Positions 8,475 to 16,958 of a stretch of 64,000 nucleotides of DNA are shown here, piece by piece (within the stretch, counting starts at the first letter, position 1; every line of letters starts with the position of its first letter). Where the stretch lies: assembly GCF_014054985.1 (NCBI RefSeq), contig NZ_CP059569.1, positions 868,001 to 932,000 of the forward strand. The letters run 5' to 3'. This stretch comes from Kingella oralis. GTDB lineage: Bacteria; Pseudomonadota; Gammaproteobacteria; Burkholderiales; Neisseriaceae. The notes below the pieces were generated by a model. The model was not told where the DNA came from, ran no database searches, and saw only the letters and a list, made by a program, of their open reading frames with translations. A program made the translations under genes and the position numbers.

Positions 8475-8630
8475 GCAGCGGATAAAGGCGCGGAAGCCGA
8501 TGATGGATTTTCAGGCTGCCTCGGCAAGCGGCGCAGCAGTATTGATGGTCTGAGGCAGCCTGAAAATAGGTTTGGCATGACGCAAATGCCGTTGAAACCA
8601 ATTCGCACATAAAACACCGCACCATAAAAC

Positions 8631-8660
8631 AAAAAGGACGTAATCCATACGTCCTTTTTT
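8631..8660. terminator. Bidirectional terminator between pgeF and trpG
   Basis: A perfect hairpin: AAAAAGGACGTA at 8631-8642 pairs with TACGTCCTTTTT after a five-base loop, with U-runs on both strands. It serves the two convergent genes. Confidence 0.85.
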
Positions 8661-8670
8661 GTCGCGCCCG

Positions 8671-9243
8671 TTATGCCGCAAATTCGTCCAAAAAATTTTT
8701 CAACATTTCATGCCCGTGTTCGGTGAGCAAGCCCTCGGGGTGGAACTGCACGCCTTCGATGGCGTAATCGCGGTGGCGGATGCCCATAATGGTGCCGTCT
8801 TCCGTCCACGCCGTGATGTGCAGATGCTCGGGCAGGCTGGCGCGGTCAATCACCAGGCTGTGATAGCGCGTGCAAACCACAGGGTTGGGCAAGCCTTTGA
8901 ACACGCCTAAATTTTCGTGAAACACGGGCGAAGTTTTGCCATGCATCAAGGTGTTGGCGCGAACCACCTTGCCGCCAAACGCTTCGCCGATGGTTTGATG
9001 CCCCAAGCACACGCCCAAAATGGGGATTTTGCCCGCGAAATGCCGCATCGCCGCCACCGAAATCCCCGCTTCTTTGGGCGTGCAAGGCCCCGGGCCAATC
9101 ACCAGATAGCGCGGGTTCAGCGCGGCGATTTCGGCTAAGCTGACGGCATCGTTGAAGCGCACGGATACGTCTTGCCCCAGCTCGCCGAGATATTGAACGA
9201 TGTTGTAGGTGAAGCTGTCGTAGTTGTCGATAAATAAAAGCAT
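8671..9243 (-). CDS. trpG: Glutamine amidotransferase of anthranilate / aminodeoxychorismate synthase
   Basis: A 190-residue class I glutamine amidotransferase. It starts MLLFIDNYDSFTYNIVQYL and carries G-P-G-P, the nucleophile loop G-V-C-L-G-H-Q and the H-P-E near the C terminus (QFHPEGLLT), giving the Cys-His-Glu triad. It supplies ammonia to the TrpE or PabB subunit for anthranilate or aminodeoxychorismate synthesis. The partner gene is not in the window, so trpG and pabA cannot be told apart by context; one subunit often serves both pathways. Confidence 0.92.
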   Translation of the reverse strand: MLLFIDNYDSFTYNIVQYLGELGQDVSVRFNDAVSLAEIAALNPRYLVIGPGPCTPKEAGISVAAMRHFAGKIPILGVCLGHQTIGEAFGGKVVRANTLMHGKTSPVFHENLGVFKGLPNPVVCTRYHSLVIDRASLPEHLHITAWTEDGTIMGIRHRDYAIEGVQFHPEGLLTEHGHEMLKNFLDEFAA

Positions 9244-9267
9244 TTTGTAACCTATTGATTTTATATT

Positions 9268-9498
9268 TTATTTAATGGCTGCGTTGGGTTTCCCCGCATT
9301 GCCGTTGCGCAAATTATCGCGCATTTGCTGCCAATTGGCTTGCACTTTGCCTTTGCCCGCAGCGTTTAAATCGGCTTGGGTTTTGCCCCAATCCGCGCCG
9401 CGAAGTTCTTGCGATTTGTCCCAAGTTCGTTCTGTATGTGTGCTGCCGCATGCGGCAAGGCTGAGCGCGGCAACCGCGGCAACAATCAATAATTTCAT
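9268..9498 (-). CDS. Small lipoprotein (76 residues)
   Basis: Begins MKLLIVAAVAALSLAACGS: a lipoprotein signal with lipobox L-A-A-C at residues 14-17. The mature part is short, hydrophilic and rich in Asn, Gln and Lys (WGKTQADLNAAGKGKVQ), with no cysteine pair or recognisable domain. I chose the internal ATG at 9498 with AAAGG upstream, because the longer frame adds an unlikely leader. Probably transcribed alone. Function unknown. Confidence 0.7.
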   Translation of the reverse strand: MKLLIVAAVAALSLAACGSTHTERTWDKSQELRGADWGKTQADLNAAGKGKVQANWQQMRDNLRNGNAGKPNAAIK

Positions 9499-9833
9499 GG
9501 CATAACCTTTAACTGAACGGTTTGAAAATAACGGTTTGAAAATAATCGGAGTAGGGCGTATCGCCGCCATTATATCAGCCGTGCATGAGCCTGCGGTTAT
9601 CGGCAAGTGCGTTTTCAGGCTGCCTCAGCAGTCATTTTTCCGCTGTATGATCATTGGGCGGCTGGCGCAGATTATCCTGAGCCATGCGGCTTCGCTCTGC
9701 TTGACGGCGGATTAGATAGCCTGCGAAGCGTGCGAGTTTGCTTTGCATCCGAGCACTCCGCATAAAAACAAATATTTAACAAACGGCAACATTCCAAACC
9801 GATGCCTTAACATTAACTTGCAAACTTAGCATA

Positions 9834-9877
9834 AATAATAATAATAATTTGTATTTCTCGTGCAATTATTTTACAAT
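9834..9877 (+). promoter_or_regulatory. fbpA promoter with overlapping Fur-box candidate
   Basis: A good sigma-70 promoter: -35 TTGTAT at 9849-9854, a 17-base spacer, and -10 TACAAT at 9872-9877, about 60 bases before the fbpA start. Overlapping the -35 is an AT-rich run at 9834-9852 matching about 13 of 19 positions of the Fur consensus, with two AATAAT hexamers in tandem. Iron repression of fbpA by Fur is established in Neisseria, so a Fur site here is expected; the site itself is inferred. Confidence 0.6.
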
Positions 9878-9937
9878 TCAGCCCGTAATTGTTGCACCGA
9901 TTAACATTTCCCTACAAAACCCAACAAAGGAAAAAAC

Positions 9938-10933
9938 ATGAAAACCAAATTGAAACTGGCTTCCCTCGCAGCCGCATTGCTCTGCTCTGTCCCCGCTTTC
10001 GCCGACATCACCGTTTACAACGGCCAGCATCCCGAAGCCACCAAAGCGCTCGTTGCCGCCTTTACCCAAGACACGGGCATCAAAGTAACGCTCAACAGCG
10101 GCAAAGGCGCGCAGTTGGCGGGGCAGCTTAAAGAAGAAGGAGCAAAAAGCCCTGCCGATGTTTTCTATACCGAGCAGACCGCCGCGTTTGCCGATTTGTC
10201 CAAAGCGGGTTTGCTGGCGCAGATTCCTGCCAATGTGATTGCGCAAACCGCGCAAAAAGGCGTGCCGACCGCCGCTAAAAAAGACTGGATTGCGTTGAGC
10301 GGTCGTGCGCGCGTGGTGGTTTACGACCGCACCAAATTAAGCGAAAAAGACTTCCCCAAATCGGTATTGGATTTCGCCACCCCCGCTTGGAAAGACAAAA
10401 TCGGCTATGTGCCGACTTCGGGCGCGTTTTTGGAACAGGTGGTCGCCATTGTGAAAATGAAAGGGCAGAAAGCCGCGCTTGACTGGCTGAAAGGCTTGAA
10501 AGCCTATGGCAAACTGTATGCCAAAAACAGCGTGGCATTGCAGGCGGTAGAACGCGGCGAAGTGCCTGCCGCGTTGATTAACAACTACTACTGGTACTCG
10601 CTGGCGAAAGAAAAAGGCGCGGCCAACCTCAATTCTCGCCTGCACTTTATCCGCCACCAAGACCCCGGCGCATTGGTTTCCTATTCGGGCGCGGCGGTGT
10701 TGAAATCTTCTAAAAACCAAGCCGAAGCGCAAAAATTCATCGCCTTTATGGCAGGCAAAAAAGGACAGGAAGTCTTGGCTGCCGCCCGCGCCGAATATCC
10801 GCTGCACGCAGGCGTGAAATCAGGCTTTGATTTGGAGCCTTACGCCAAACTGGAAGCCCCCGTCGTATCGGCTACCACCGCCGAAGACGAAGCCTTGGCG
10901 AAAAAACTCATCGAGGCCGCCGGTTTGAAATAA
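9938..10933 (+). CDS. fbpA: Ferric-ion-binding periplasmic protein FbpA
   Basis: A 331-residue binding protein with a cleavable signal (cleavage after AFA). Counting from mature Asp1, the four Neisseria iron ligands all fall in place: His9 (YNGQH), Glu57 (YTEQ), Tyr195 and Tyr196 (NNYYWY). FbpA carries iron stripped from transferrin or lactoferrin, or free iron, across the periplasm to FbpBC. AAAGGA precedes the ATG. The whole fbpABC block lacks the host DUS and contains DUS of other dialects, suggesting transfer from a Neisseria. Confidence 0.97.
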   Translation: MKTKLKLASLAAALLCSVPAFADITVYNGQHPEATKALVAAFTQDTGIKVTLNSGKGAQLAGQLKEEGAKSPADVFYTEQTAAFADLSKAGLLAQIPANVIAQTAQKGVPTAAKKDWIALSGRARVVVYDRTKLSEKDFPKSVLDFATPAWKDKIGYVPTSGAFLEQVVAIVKMKGQKAALDWLKGLKAYGKLYAKNSVALQAVERGEVPAALINNYYWYSLAKEKGAANLNSRLHFIRHQDPGALVSYSGAAVLKSSKNQAEAQKFIAFMAGKKGQEVLAAARAEYPLHAGVKSGFDLEPYAKLEAPVVSATTAEDEALAKKLIEAAGLK

Positions 10934-10952
10934 GCCTGCCGCCGGTAAGCCG

Positions 10953-10983
10953 AAATGCCCTTTGCCGCAAAAGGGCATTTTTT
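10953..10983 (+). terminator. Hairpin between fbpA and fbpB
   Basis: AAATGCCCTT pairs with AAGGGCATTT over an eight-base loop and is followed by TTTTTT, 20 bases after the fbpA stop. It looks like a partial terminator or 3'-end stabiliser that would make FbpA more abundant than FbpB and FbpC, as is usual for binding-protein operons. Confidence 0.75.
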
Positions 10984-11032
10984 GCGGCAGCCGTTATCCG
11001 CCCTTGAAACCCGTTTTGAAAGAAAGCCCGAT

Positions 11033-12556
11033 TTGAAACACCCCCGCCCCCCTCTGTGGCTGATGCTGACCGCAGTTTTCATCAGCCTGCCGCTGCTGCT
11101 GCCTTTCCTGTATCTGATATTCCGCAGTTATGAAGTCGGGCTGGAACGCAGCATCGAATTGCTATGGCGGCCGCGCATGGCGGAGCTGCTGCTCAATACG
11201 CTTTACCTGATGGTGGGCGTAACCGCCGTGGCAGTTACCGTCGGCACGGTTTGTGCGTTTCTGCTGGAACGCTGCCGTTTTTGGGGCAAACCGTTTTTTC
11301 AGACGACCGTTGCCCTGCCGCTGTGCATTCCCGCTTTTGTGAGCTGTTTTACTTGGATTAGCCTGACTTTTCGCATGGAAGGGCTGTTCGGCACGATTGC
11401 CATTTTGAGCCTCAGCTACGCGCCGCTCGCCTATCTGCCCGTTGCCGCCGCGCTCAAACGGCTCGACCGCTCCTTGCAGGAAGTCAGCCTGTCGCTGGGC
11501 AAAAGCCCTGTGCAGACATTTTGGTTTGCCGTTTTCCCCCAGCTCAAACCCGCCATCGGCAGCAGCATTCTGCTGATTGCACTGCACATGCTGGTGGAGT
11601 TTGGCGCGGTGGCAATTTTGAACTACCAAACCTTCACCACCGCCATTTTCCAAGAATACGATATGTCTTTCGACAACAATACCGCCGCGTTGCTTTCGGC
11701 CGTATTGATGCTTATCTGCTTTATCGTGGTGGGCGGCGAAATGCTGTTTCGCGGCAAAGCCAAGCTGTTTCACAGCGGCAAAGGCGTGATTCGCCCCTAT
11801 CCCGTGAAAACGCTCACAGGCTGGCAGCAGGCCGCCGCGGTGTTGTTTTTAACGGCGTTGTTTGCGGTCAGCATCGGCGTTCCGGTCGGCACGCTGGCTT
11901 ATTGGCTGGTTGAGGGCAATTCCAAAAACAGCCTCGACAGCCTGTCCGACTTCGCGGAAGCCTTCGGCAACTCGCTGATGATGTCTTCGCTCGGCGCGCT
12001 GCTAACCGTGGACGCCGCCCTGCCGCTGGTGTGGTGCGCGGTGCGCTACCGCAGCAGGTTCACCCTGTGGCTCGATCGCCTGCCTTTTCTGCTGCACGCC
12101 GTGCCCGGGTTGGTTATCGCGCTGTCGCTGATTTATTTCACCATCAACTACGCCTATCCGCTCTACCAAACCTTTGCCGTCATCATCGCCGCCTATTTCA
12201 TCCTCTACCTGCCGGTGGCGCAGACAGCTTTGCGCAGCCCGATTGAGCTGCTTCCCGAAAACATGGAAAAAGTCGGGCAGAGCTTGGGGCGCGGCAACAT
12301 TCATATTTTCCGCACGCTGGTTGTCCCCGCCATGCTGCCGGGCATTACCGCCGCGTTTGCGCTGGTGTTTCTCAACCTGATGAAGGAACTCACCGCCACC
12401 CTGCTGCTCACGCCCAACGACATCAAAACCCTGTCCACCGCCGTGTGGTCGTACACCAGCGACGCGCAATACGCCGCCGCCGCACCCTACGCCGCCATGC
12501 TCATCCTGTTTTCGGGCATCCCCGTGTTTCTACTGAAAAAATATGCCTTCCAATAA
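11033..12556 (+). CDS. fbpB: Iron(III) ABC transporter permease FbpB
   Basis: About 507 residues with some twelve membrane segments in two fused permease halves, each with an EAA-type cytoplasmic loop (ALKRLDRSLQEVSLSLGKSPVQTF and LPENMEKVGQSLGRGNIHIF). It forms the inner-membrane channel for ferric ions from FbpA. An ATG at 10955 is in frame but lies inside the terminator hairpin; TTG at 11033 after AAAGAAAG gives a protein close to my recollection of the Neisseria length, so I prefer it with moderate certainty. An exact mucDUS-type 12-mer lies at 11297-11308. Confidence 0.88.
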   Translation: MKHPRPPLWLMLTAVFISLPLLLPFLYLIFRSYEVGLERSIELLWRPRMAELLLNTLYLMVGVTAVAVTVGTVCAFLLERCRFWGKPFFQTTVALPLCIPAFVSCFTWISLTFRMEGLFGTIAILSLSYAPLAYLPVAAALKRLDRSLQEVSLSLGKSPVQTFWFAVFPQLKPAIGSSILLIALHMLVEFGAVAILNYQTFTTAIFQEYDMSFDNNTAALLSAVLMLICFIVVGGEMLFRGKAKLFHSGKGVIRPYPVKTLTGWQQAAAVLFLTALFAVSIGVPVGTLAYWLVEGNSKNSLDSLSDFAEAFGNSLMMSSLGALLTVDAALPLVWCAVRYRSRFTLWLDRLPFLLHAVPGLVIALSLIYFTINYAYPLYQTFAVIIAAYFILYLPVAQTALRSPIELLPENMEKVGQSLGRGNIHIFRTLVVPAMLPGITAAFALVFLNLMKELTATLLLTPNDIKTLSTAVWSYTSDAQYAAAAPYAAMLILFSGIPVFLLKKYAFQ

Positions 12557-13646
12557 CATGAATCCCGTTCTGCACATCCGAAACCTGAACAAAACCTTCG
12601 GCACCACCGCCGCGCTGCGCGACATCAATCTGGAACTGCGGCAGGGCGAAATGCTGTTTCTGCTCGGCCCTTCAGGCTGCGGCAAAACCACCCTGTTGCG
12701 CGCCATCGCCGGCTTCGAGCAGCCCGACAGCGGCGAAATTTGGCTCAAAGACCGCTGCATTTTCAACAGCCGCTTTTCCCTGCCGACACAACAGCGGCGC
12801 ATCGGCTATGTGGTGCAAGAGGGCGTGCTGTTCCCGCACCTTTCGGTTTACCGCAACATCGCCTACGGCTTGGGCAACGGCAAAGGCAGCAGCCCGCAGG
12901 ACAGGCAGCGCATCGAAGCCGTGATGTCGCTCACCGGCATCGGCGAACTCGCCAACCGCTTCCCCCACCAGCTTTCGGGCGGTCAGCAGCAGCGCGTCGC
13001 CCTCGCCCGCGCCCTCGCGCCTGAACCCGAGCTGATTTTGTTTGACGAACCGTTCAGCGCGCTCGACGAACACCTGCGGCAGAAAATCCGCCGCGAAATG
13101 CTGCACGCCCTGCGCCAAAGCGGCACGTCCGCCATCTTCGTTACCCACGACCGCGACGAAGCCCTCAGCCATGCCGACCGCATCGCCGTGCTTTCAGACG
13201 GCCGCATCCTGCAAACCGACACCCCGCGCCGCCTCTATTGGTCGCCCAGCAGCCTCACCGCCGCGCAGTTTATCGGCGACAGCATTGTGCTGGACGCACA
13301 GCGCAGCAGCGATGGCACGCAGGCGCAATGCGCCCTCGGCACATTTCCGCTGGCCGCCGCGCCGCAAACGCCGTCCGAACATCCCATTGAAGGCAAACTG
13401 CTCGTCCGCCCCGAACAGTTTGTTTTGACGGAAACAGCCAACGTGCCGCCGCACAGCACGCAGCCCGTGTTCGGCGCGAAAGTGGAAAGCATCGAGTTCA
13501 AAGGCCGCTATACCGCCGTTGCCCTCAACATCAACGGTGTCTGCTTCACGCTCGACACCGTGCACGCGCCGCCCGTTTGCAGCGGCGACACCGTGCGGCT
13601 CGCGTTTGAAGGCACGGCTTTGTTTTTCCCCCCGCAGCAGGAATAA
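12543..13646 (+). CDS. fbpC: Iron(III) ABC transporter ATPase FbpC
   Basis: A 367-residue ABC ATPase: Walker A G-P-S-G-C-G-K-T-T, signature LSGGQQQRVALARAL, Walker B LILFDEP, and H-loop VTHDRDE, followed by a TOBE-like C-terminal domain from about residue 240. It overlaps fbpB by 14 bases; an alternative ATG at 12558 is also possible. VQEGVLFPHLSVYRN and YGLGNGKG closely resemble Neisseria FbpC. A meningococcal-type DUS (GCCGTCTGAA on the minus strand) is embedded at 13192-13202, in the codons for LSDGR. Confidence 0.95.
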   Translation: MPSNNMNPVLHIRNLNKTFGTTAALRDINLELRQGEMLFLLGPSGCGKTTLLRAIAGFEQPDSGEIWLKDRCIFNSRFSLPTQQRRIGYVVQEGVLFPHLSVYRNIAYGLGNGKGSSPQDRQRIEAVMSLTGIGELANRFPHQLSGGQQQRVALARALAPEPELILFDEPFSALDEHLRQKIRREMLHALRQSGTSAIFVTHDRDEALSHADRIAVLSDGRILQTDTPRRLYWSPSSLTAAQFIGDSIVLDAQRSSDGTQAQCALGTFPLAAAPQTPSEHPIEGKLLVRPEQFVLTETANVPPHSTQPVFGAKVESIEFKGRYTAVALNINGVCFTLDTVHAPPVCSGDTVRLAFEGTALFFPPQQE

Positions 13647-13648
13647 AG

Positions 13649-13709
13649 CCAAGCCAAACAGCCGCAGCAACGCAGATTATCTGCACCGCTGCGGCTGTTT
13701 TGCGCTTGG
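13649..13709 (+). terminator. Terminator after fbpC
   Basis: A long hairpin: AACAGCCGCAGC at 13658-13669 pairs with GCTGCGGCTGTT, extended outward by CCAAGC/GCTTGG, with a U-run in the descending arm. It closes the fbpABC operon. Confidence 0.8.
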
Positions 13710-13887
13710 TTGGCGGATATTACATAAATAGGCAGCCTGAAAACGCCTCATCCCGTTTTCAGGCTGCCTTTGGTTGTGCTGATAAAGCCAAGGCAGCCTG
13801 AAATCATGTTTCCCATTTTCAGGCTGCCTTTTATCCCGCCCATATAGGCAGCCTGAAACGCAGTTCAGCGTAGCTAAAACCCACCCG

Positions 13888-15702
13888 CTACACCCGCTCG
13901 TCCCAATCCTTCTCCCCATTCAACATCGCCTGCACCACCTCTTTCACCCGCGCATCTTGTCGTCTGGCTTCGTCCATCATCGCCTTGTTGGAGAACGCCC
14001 CTGCCTCGGGGTCGTAGAGCAACGCCATTTTTTTCATGCCGTTTCTATCCATGCGGTAGAAAATATTGCCCGCACATTCTGCCGTGTCGCGCGGCAAGCC
14101 GAGAAATTCCAACGCCCGCTTGCCCGCGCGCACGCCCGAGTCAAACGTTTCGCGGATAATTTCGTCTGCGCCCGCGCGGTGCAATTCAAATGTTTGCATG
14201 CGATCGTACGCGCGGGCAACGATTTTAATCTGCGGATTGGCTTCGCGGGCAAAGCGCACAATCTGCACCGCCTCCGCTTTGTTATCAATCGCTACCACCA
14301 GCACCGTGGCTTTTTCAATGCCTGCCGTGAGCAGCAATTCAGGGCGCGAGCCGTCGCCAAAATAAGTTTTCACGCCGTATTTTTCCATGCCCGCAATCAG
14401 GTTTTCGTCTTTATCAATAATCGTGAGCGCGAAGCCTGCCGCGTCCAAAATGTAATACACTATCTGCCCAAATCGCCCAAAGCCAATTTGCAACACGGCG
14501 CGTTGCTCGTCTATCGCATCGTCTGGGCGCGTGGCGGCGGCTTTTTTCGGCAGCTTGCTGTGCACAATCAGCAGCAGCGGCGTGAGCACCATAGACAGCA
14601 CCACAATCGCCGTCATATTGGCGTTGTTGGCATCGCTAATCACGCCCTGCGCGTTGGCATCGGCAAACAACACAAAGGCAAATTCGCCGCCCTGCGCCAT
14701 CAGCATCGCGCGTTCCAACGCTTCATCGTGGCTGCTCTTTGCCAACCGCGCCACCGCGTAAATGCACACCGCTTTGCCCGCCATCAACGCCAGCACGCTC
14801 GACACAATCACGCCCCAATTTTGCGCCACCACATTCAAATCCAACGACATACCCACGGCAAGGAAAAACAGCCCCAGCAGCAGCCCGCGAAACGGCTCCA
14901 CATCGGCTTCAAGCTGGTGGCGAAAATGCGATTCCGACAGCATCACGCCCGCCAAAAACGCGCCCATCGCCATAGACAGCCCGCCTTTTTCCATCAACAC
15001 GCCCGCGCCCAATACCACCAGCAACGCTGCCGCCGTCATCACTTCCCGCGCCTTGCTGCGCGCCAACACACTAAACAGCGGATTCAACAGCCAACGTCCC
15101 GCCGCCACAATAATCGCCACGCTGCCCAACGCCTTGCCAATGTCCAGCCATAGCGGCGTGCTGCTTTCAATGCGCACGGGCGACAAAAACGCCACAATCG
15201 CCAAGAGCGGCACAATCAGCAAATCTTCAAACAGCAAAATAGACACGATTTTCTGCCCAGACGATGTGCCCAGCTCGTTGCGCTCGCCCAGCACCGACAT
15301 CACAATCGCCGTGGACGTGAGCACAAAGCCCGCCGCGCCCACAAACGACACCTGCCACGAAAAGCCAAACGCCATGCCCACCGCCGTGAGCAACGCCGCC
15401 GCAATCACCACCTGCAAACTGCCCAGCCCAAAAATCTGCCGCCGCAAATACCACAAATGCGACGGCTTCATCTCCAAGCCAATCACAAACAGAAAAATCA
15501 CCACCCCCAGCTCCGCAACGTGCAAAATCGTTTGCCCGTCCGAAAACAGCCCCAGCCCAAATTTGCCAATCGCCAGCCCCGCCGCCAAATAGCCCAGCAC
15601 CGAGCCCAGCCCCAGCCGTTTAAACAGCGGCACCGCCACCACCGCCGCGCCCAACAGCGCGACAATATGCGGCACGTCCATTCCATGTTGTGTTGCAGAC
15701 AT
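13888..15702 (-). CDS. Kef-type monovalent cation:proton antiporter (CPA2 family)
   Basis: A 604-residue protein: an N-terminal Na+/H+-exchanger domain of about 12 membrane helices (residues 1-385, with LLLFEDLLIVPLLAI and LFFLAVGMSLDL typical of KefB/KefC) followed by an RCK/TrkA-N domain beginning at about 405 (IGFGRFGQ, the Rossmann glycine motif, then IIDKDEN). It probably exchanges K+ for H+, with gating by nucleotide or glutathione. I cannot distinguish KefB, KefC and YbaL. AAGGAA precedes the start; inverted DUS pairs lie downstream. Confidence 0.88.
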   Translation of the reverse strand: MSATQHGMDVPHIVALLGAAVVAVPLFKRLGLGSVLGYLAAGLAIGKFGLGLFSDGQTILHVAELGVVIFLFVIGLEMKPSHLWYLRRQIFGLGSLQVVIAAALLTAVGMAFGFSWQVSFVGAAGFVLTSTAIVMSVLGERNELGTSSGQKIVSILLFEDLLIVPLLAIVAFLSPVRIESSTPLWLDIGKALGSVAIIVAAGRWLLNPLFSVLARSKAREVMTAAALLVVLGAGVLMEKGGLSMAMGAFLAGVMLSESHFRHQLEADVEPFRGLLLGLFFLAVGMSLDLNVVAQNWGVIVSSVLALMAGKAVCIYAVARLAKSSHDEALERAMLMAQGGEFAFVLFADANAQGVISDANNANMTAIVVLSMVLTPLLLIVHSKLPKKAAATRPDDAIDEQRAVLQIGFGRFGQIVYYILDAAGFALTIIDKDENLIAGMEKYGVKTYFGDGSRPELLLTAGIEKATVLVVAIDNKAEAVQIVRFAREANPQIKIVARAYDRMQTFELHRAGADEIIRETFDSGVRAGKRALEFLGLPRDTAECAGNIFYRMDRNGMKKMALLYDPEAGAFSNKAMMDEARRQDARVKEVVQAMLNGEKDWDERV

Positions 15703-15865
15703 TGCTATTCCTTGTTGTGATTGAAATTCAAAAGGTTAAGGCAGCCTGAAAGCGAGATTTGCCGTTTCAGGCTGCCTTGAATGGGGTGGGATTATAGTGG
15801 ATTTTGGTTGGTTGATTTTGGTTCGCGCATTGGCGGCGAGGGTTTAGGCAGCCTGAAAACCAGCC

Positions 15866-15898
15866 GTAGGGTGTGCAGCTTGGCTGCGCACGCGGTTT
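15866..15898 (+). repeat. 33 bp dispersed repeat, copy 1
   Basis: GTAGGGTGTGCAGCTTGG followed by CTGCGCACGCGGTTT. An inverted copy with one mismatch lies at 31409-31441. Both adjoin a DUS. Nothing else is evident in the gap 15703-15979. Confidence 0.7.
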
Positions 15899-15979
15899 CA
15901 GGCAGCCTGAAATCTTTACAAAACCTAAAAAACTACAACCTTATAAATTCGCTTTCAGGCTGCCTTAAAACCGCTTAAC

Positions 15980-16661
15980 TTATCCCGCCACATGAACCAC
16001 CTGCGTTTCAAACGTCGCCAGCGGCATACACGCTTTTAAATCCGCTTCAATACACGCAAGCGCGTCCAGCCGCATTGCCACGCTGGTTTGTGCATTGCCC
16101 TGAATCACAAACAACACATCTTGCGTGTGTTCGTCCAGTTTGTAGTGTTCGGAATCGCGCACGTCCAGCCACGCCATGATGCCTTGCGTGTCGCGGTAGA
16201 TGAAATCGGTTTCGGCAACGTGTTTGGCGGTGGAGGCAATCGGCAAAAAAAGTGTCTTCCTTGCCGCACACGGCAAAGCTGAGCGGAAAGGCGACCTTGC
16301 GGAAATCGTGCGCGCCAATCGCCAGCAGCGATTGCAGGGCGGCGAAATTGTAAATATCCACAATGCTGTTCACGCGCGGAATATTGCCGCGCCGCTGGAT
16401 GTTTTTCAGCAACGCCAAAATGGTGGGCGGGTTTTTCTTCGCGCTTCTGCCCACCTTGCCCAGCATCTCCGTGTATCCCGCCACAACGGGGTTGCGTGCG
16501 ATGTCGTCCGCATCGGCTTGCAATGCCCATTGTTCTTTTTCGCACAACTTTTGCTCAAAGGCTTCTCCTAGCGGCGCATTGGGGTTGAGATGGCGCGCGA
16601 TGCCGATAACGACATCGGTGATGCCCAGCGCCGCCATGCTTTTGTCTACGATGATTTCCAT
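15980..16661 (-). pseudogene. B3/B4-domain protein, frameshifted at a T7 tract
   Basis: The first part (from ATG at 16661) reads MEIIVDKSMAALGITDVVIG through NIPRVNSIVDIYNFAALQSL to GKEDTFF, then leaves frame at seven T on the coding strand (A run 16245-16251 on plus). Removing one T continues as LPIASTAKHVAETDFIYRD to the stop at 15980, giving a 226-residue protein. The pattern (NSIVDIYN, then a short strand-rich C-terminal part) matches B3/B4 tRNA-binding-domain proteins related to the PheT B3/B4 module. It is a broken gene, a length-variable tract or a sequencing error. Confidence 0.75.
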
Positions 16662-16958
16662 GCTTCGTTCTCCTCAGTAAAAATAAAAAAGCGCGTTTCA
16701 GGCTGCCCATTGCCCTATTTTTGCCCGGGCAGGCGTTTCGCCGCCTACCGCGAGCAGGGGCAAACCCCTGCACCCCCGTGCCATTTTACCATCGGCGGCA
16801 ATCATCAAGGCAGTCTGAAACGCTGTTCTCCCTGTTTCAGGCTGCATCATTGGCGAGATGGTTGCTTGATTGTTCCAACGGTAATTGCCAACCATTGCTA
16901 GCCGTTTCCCCAAAATTTTAGGCAGCCTGAAATATCATTTTCAGGCTGCCTTGGGCGG

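Noticed and set aside
13957..15153. A 398-codon plus-strand frame opposite the Kef antiporter
   Set aside because: It is antisense to a strong membrane-protein gene; His/Arg/Gln-rich composition is typical of the reverse of hydrophobic coding, with no domain or RBS.
15781..15978. A 65-codon frame in the kef / B3B4 gap
   Set aside because: Made of a repeat and DUS translations (GSLKTS, SGSLKSL).
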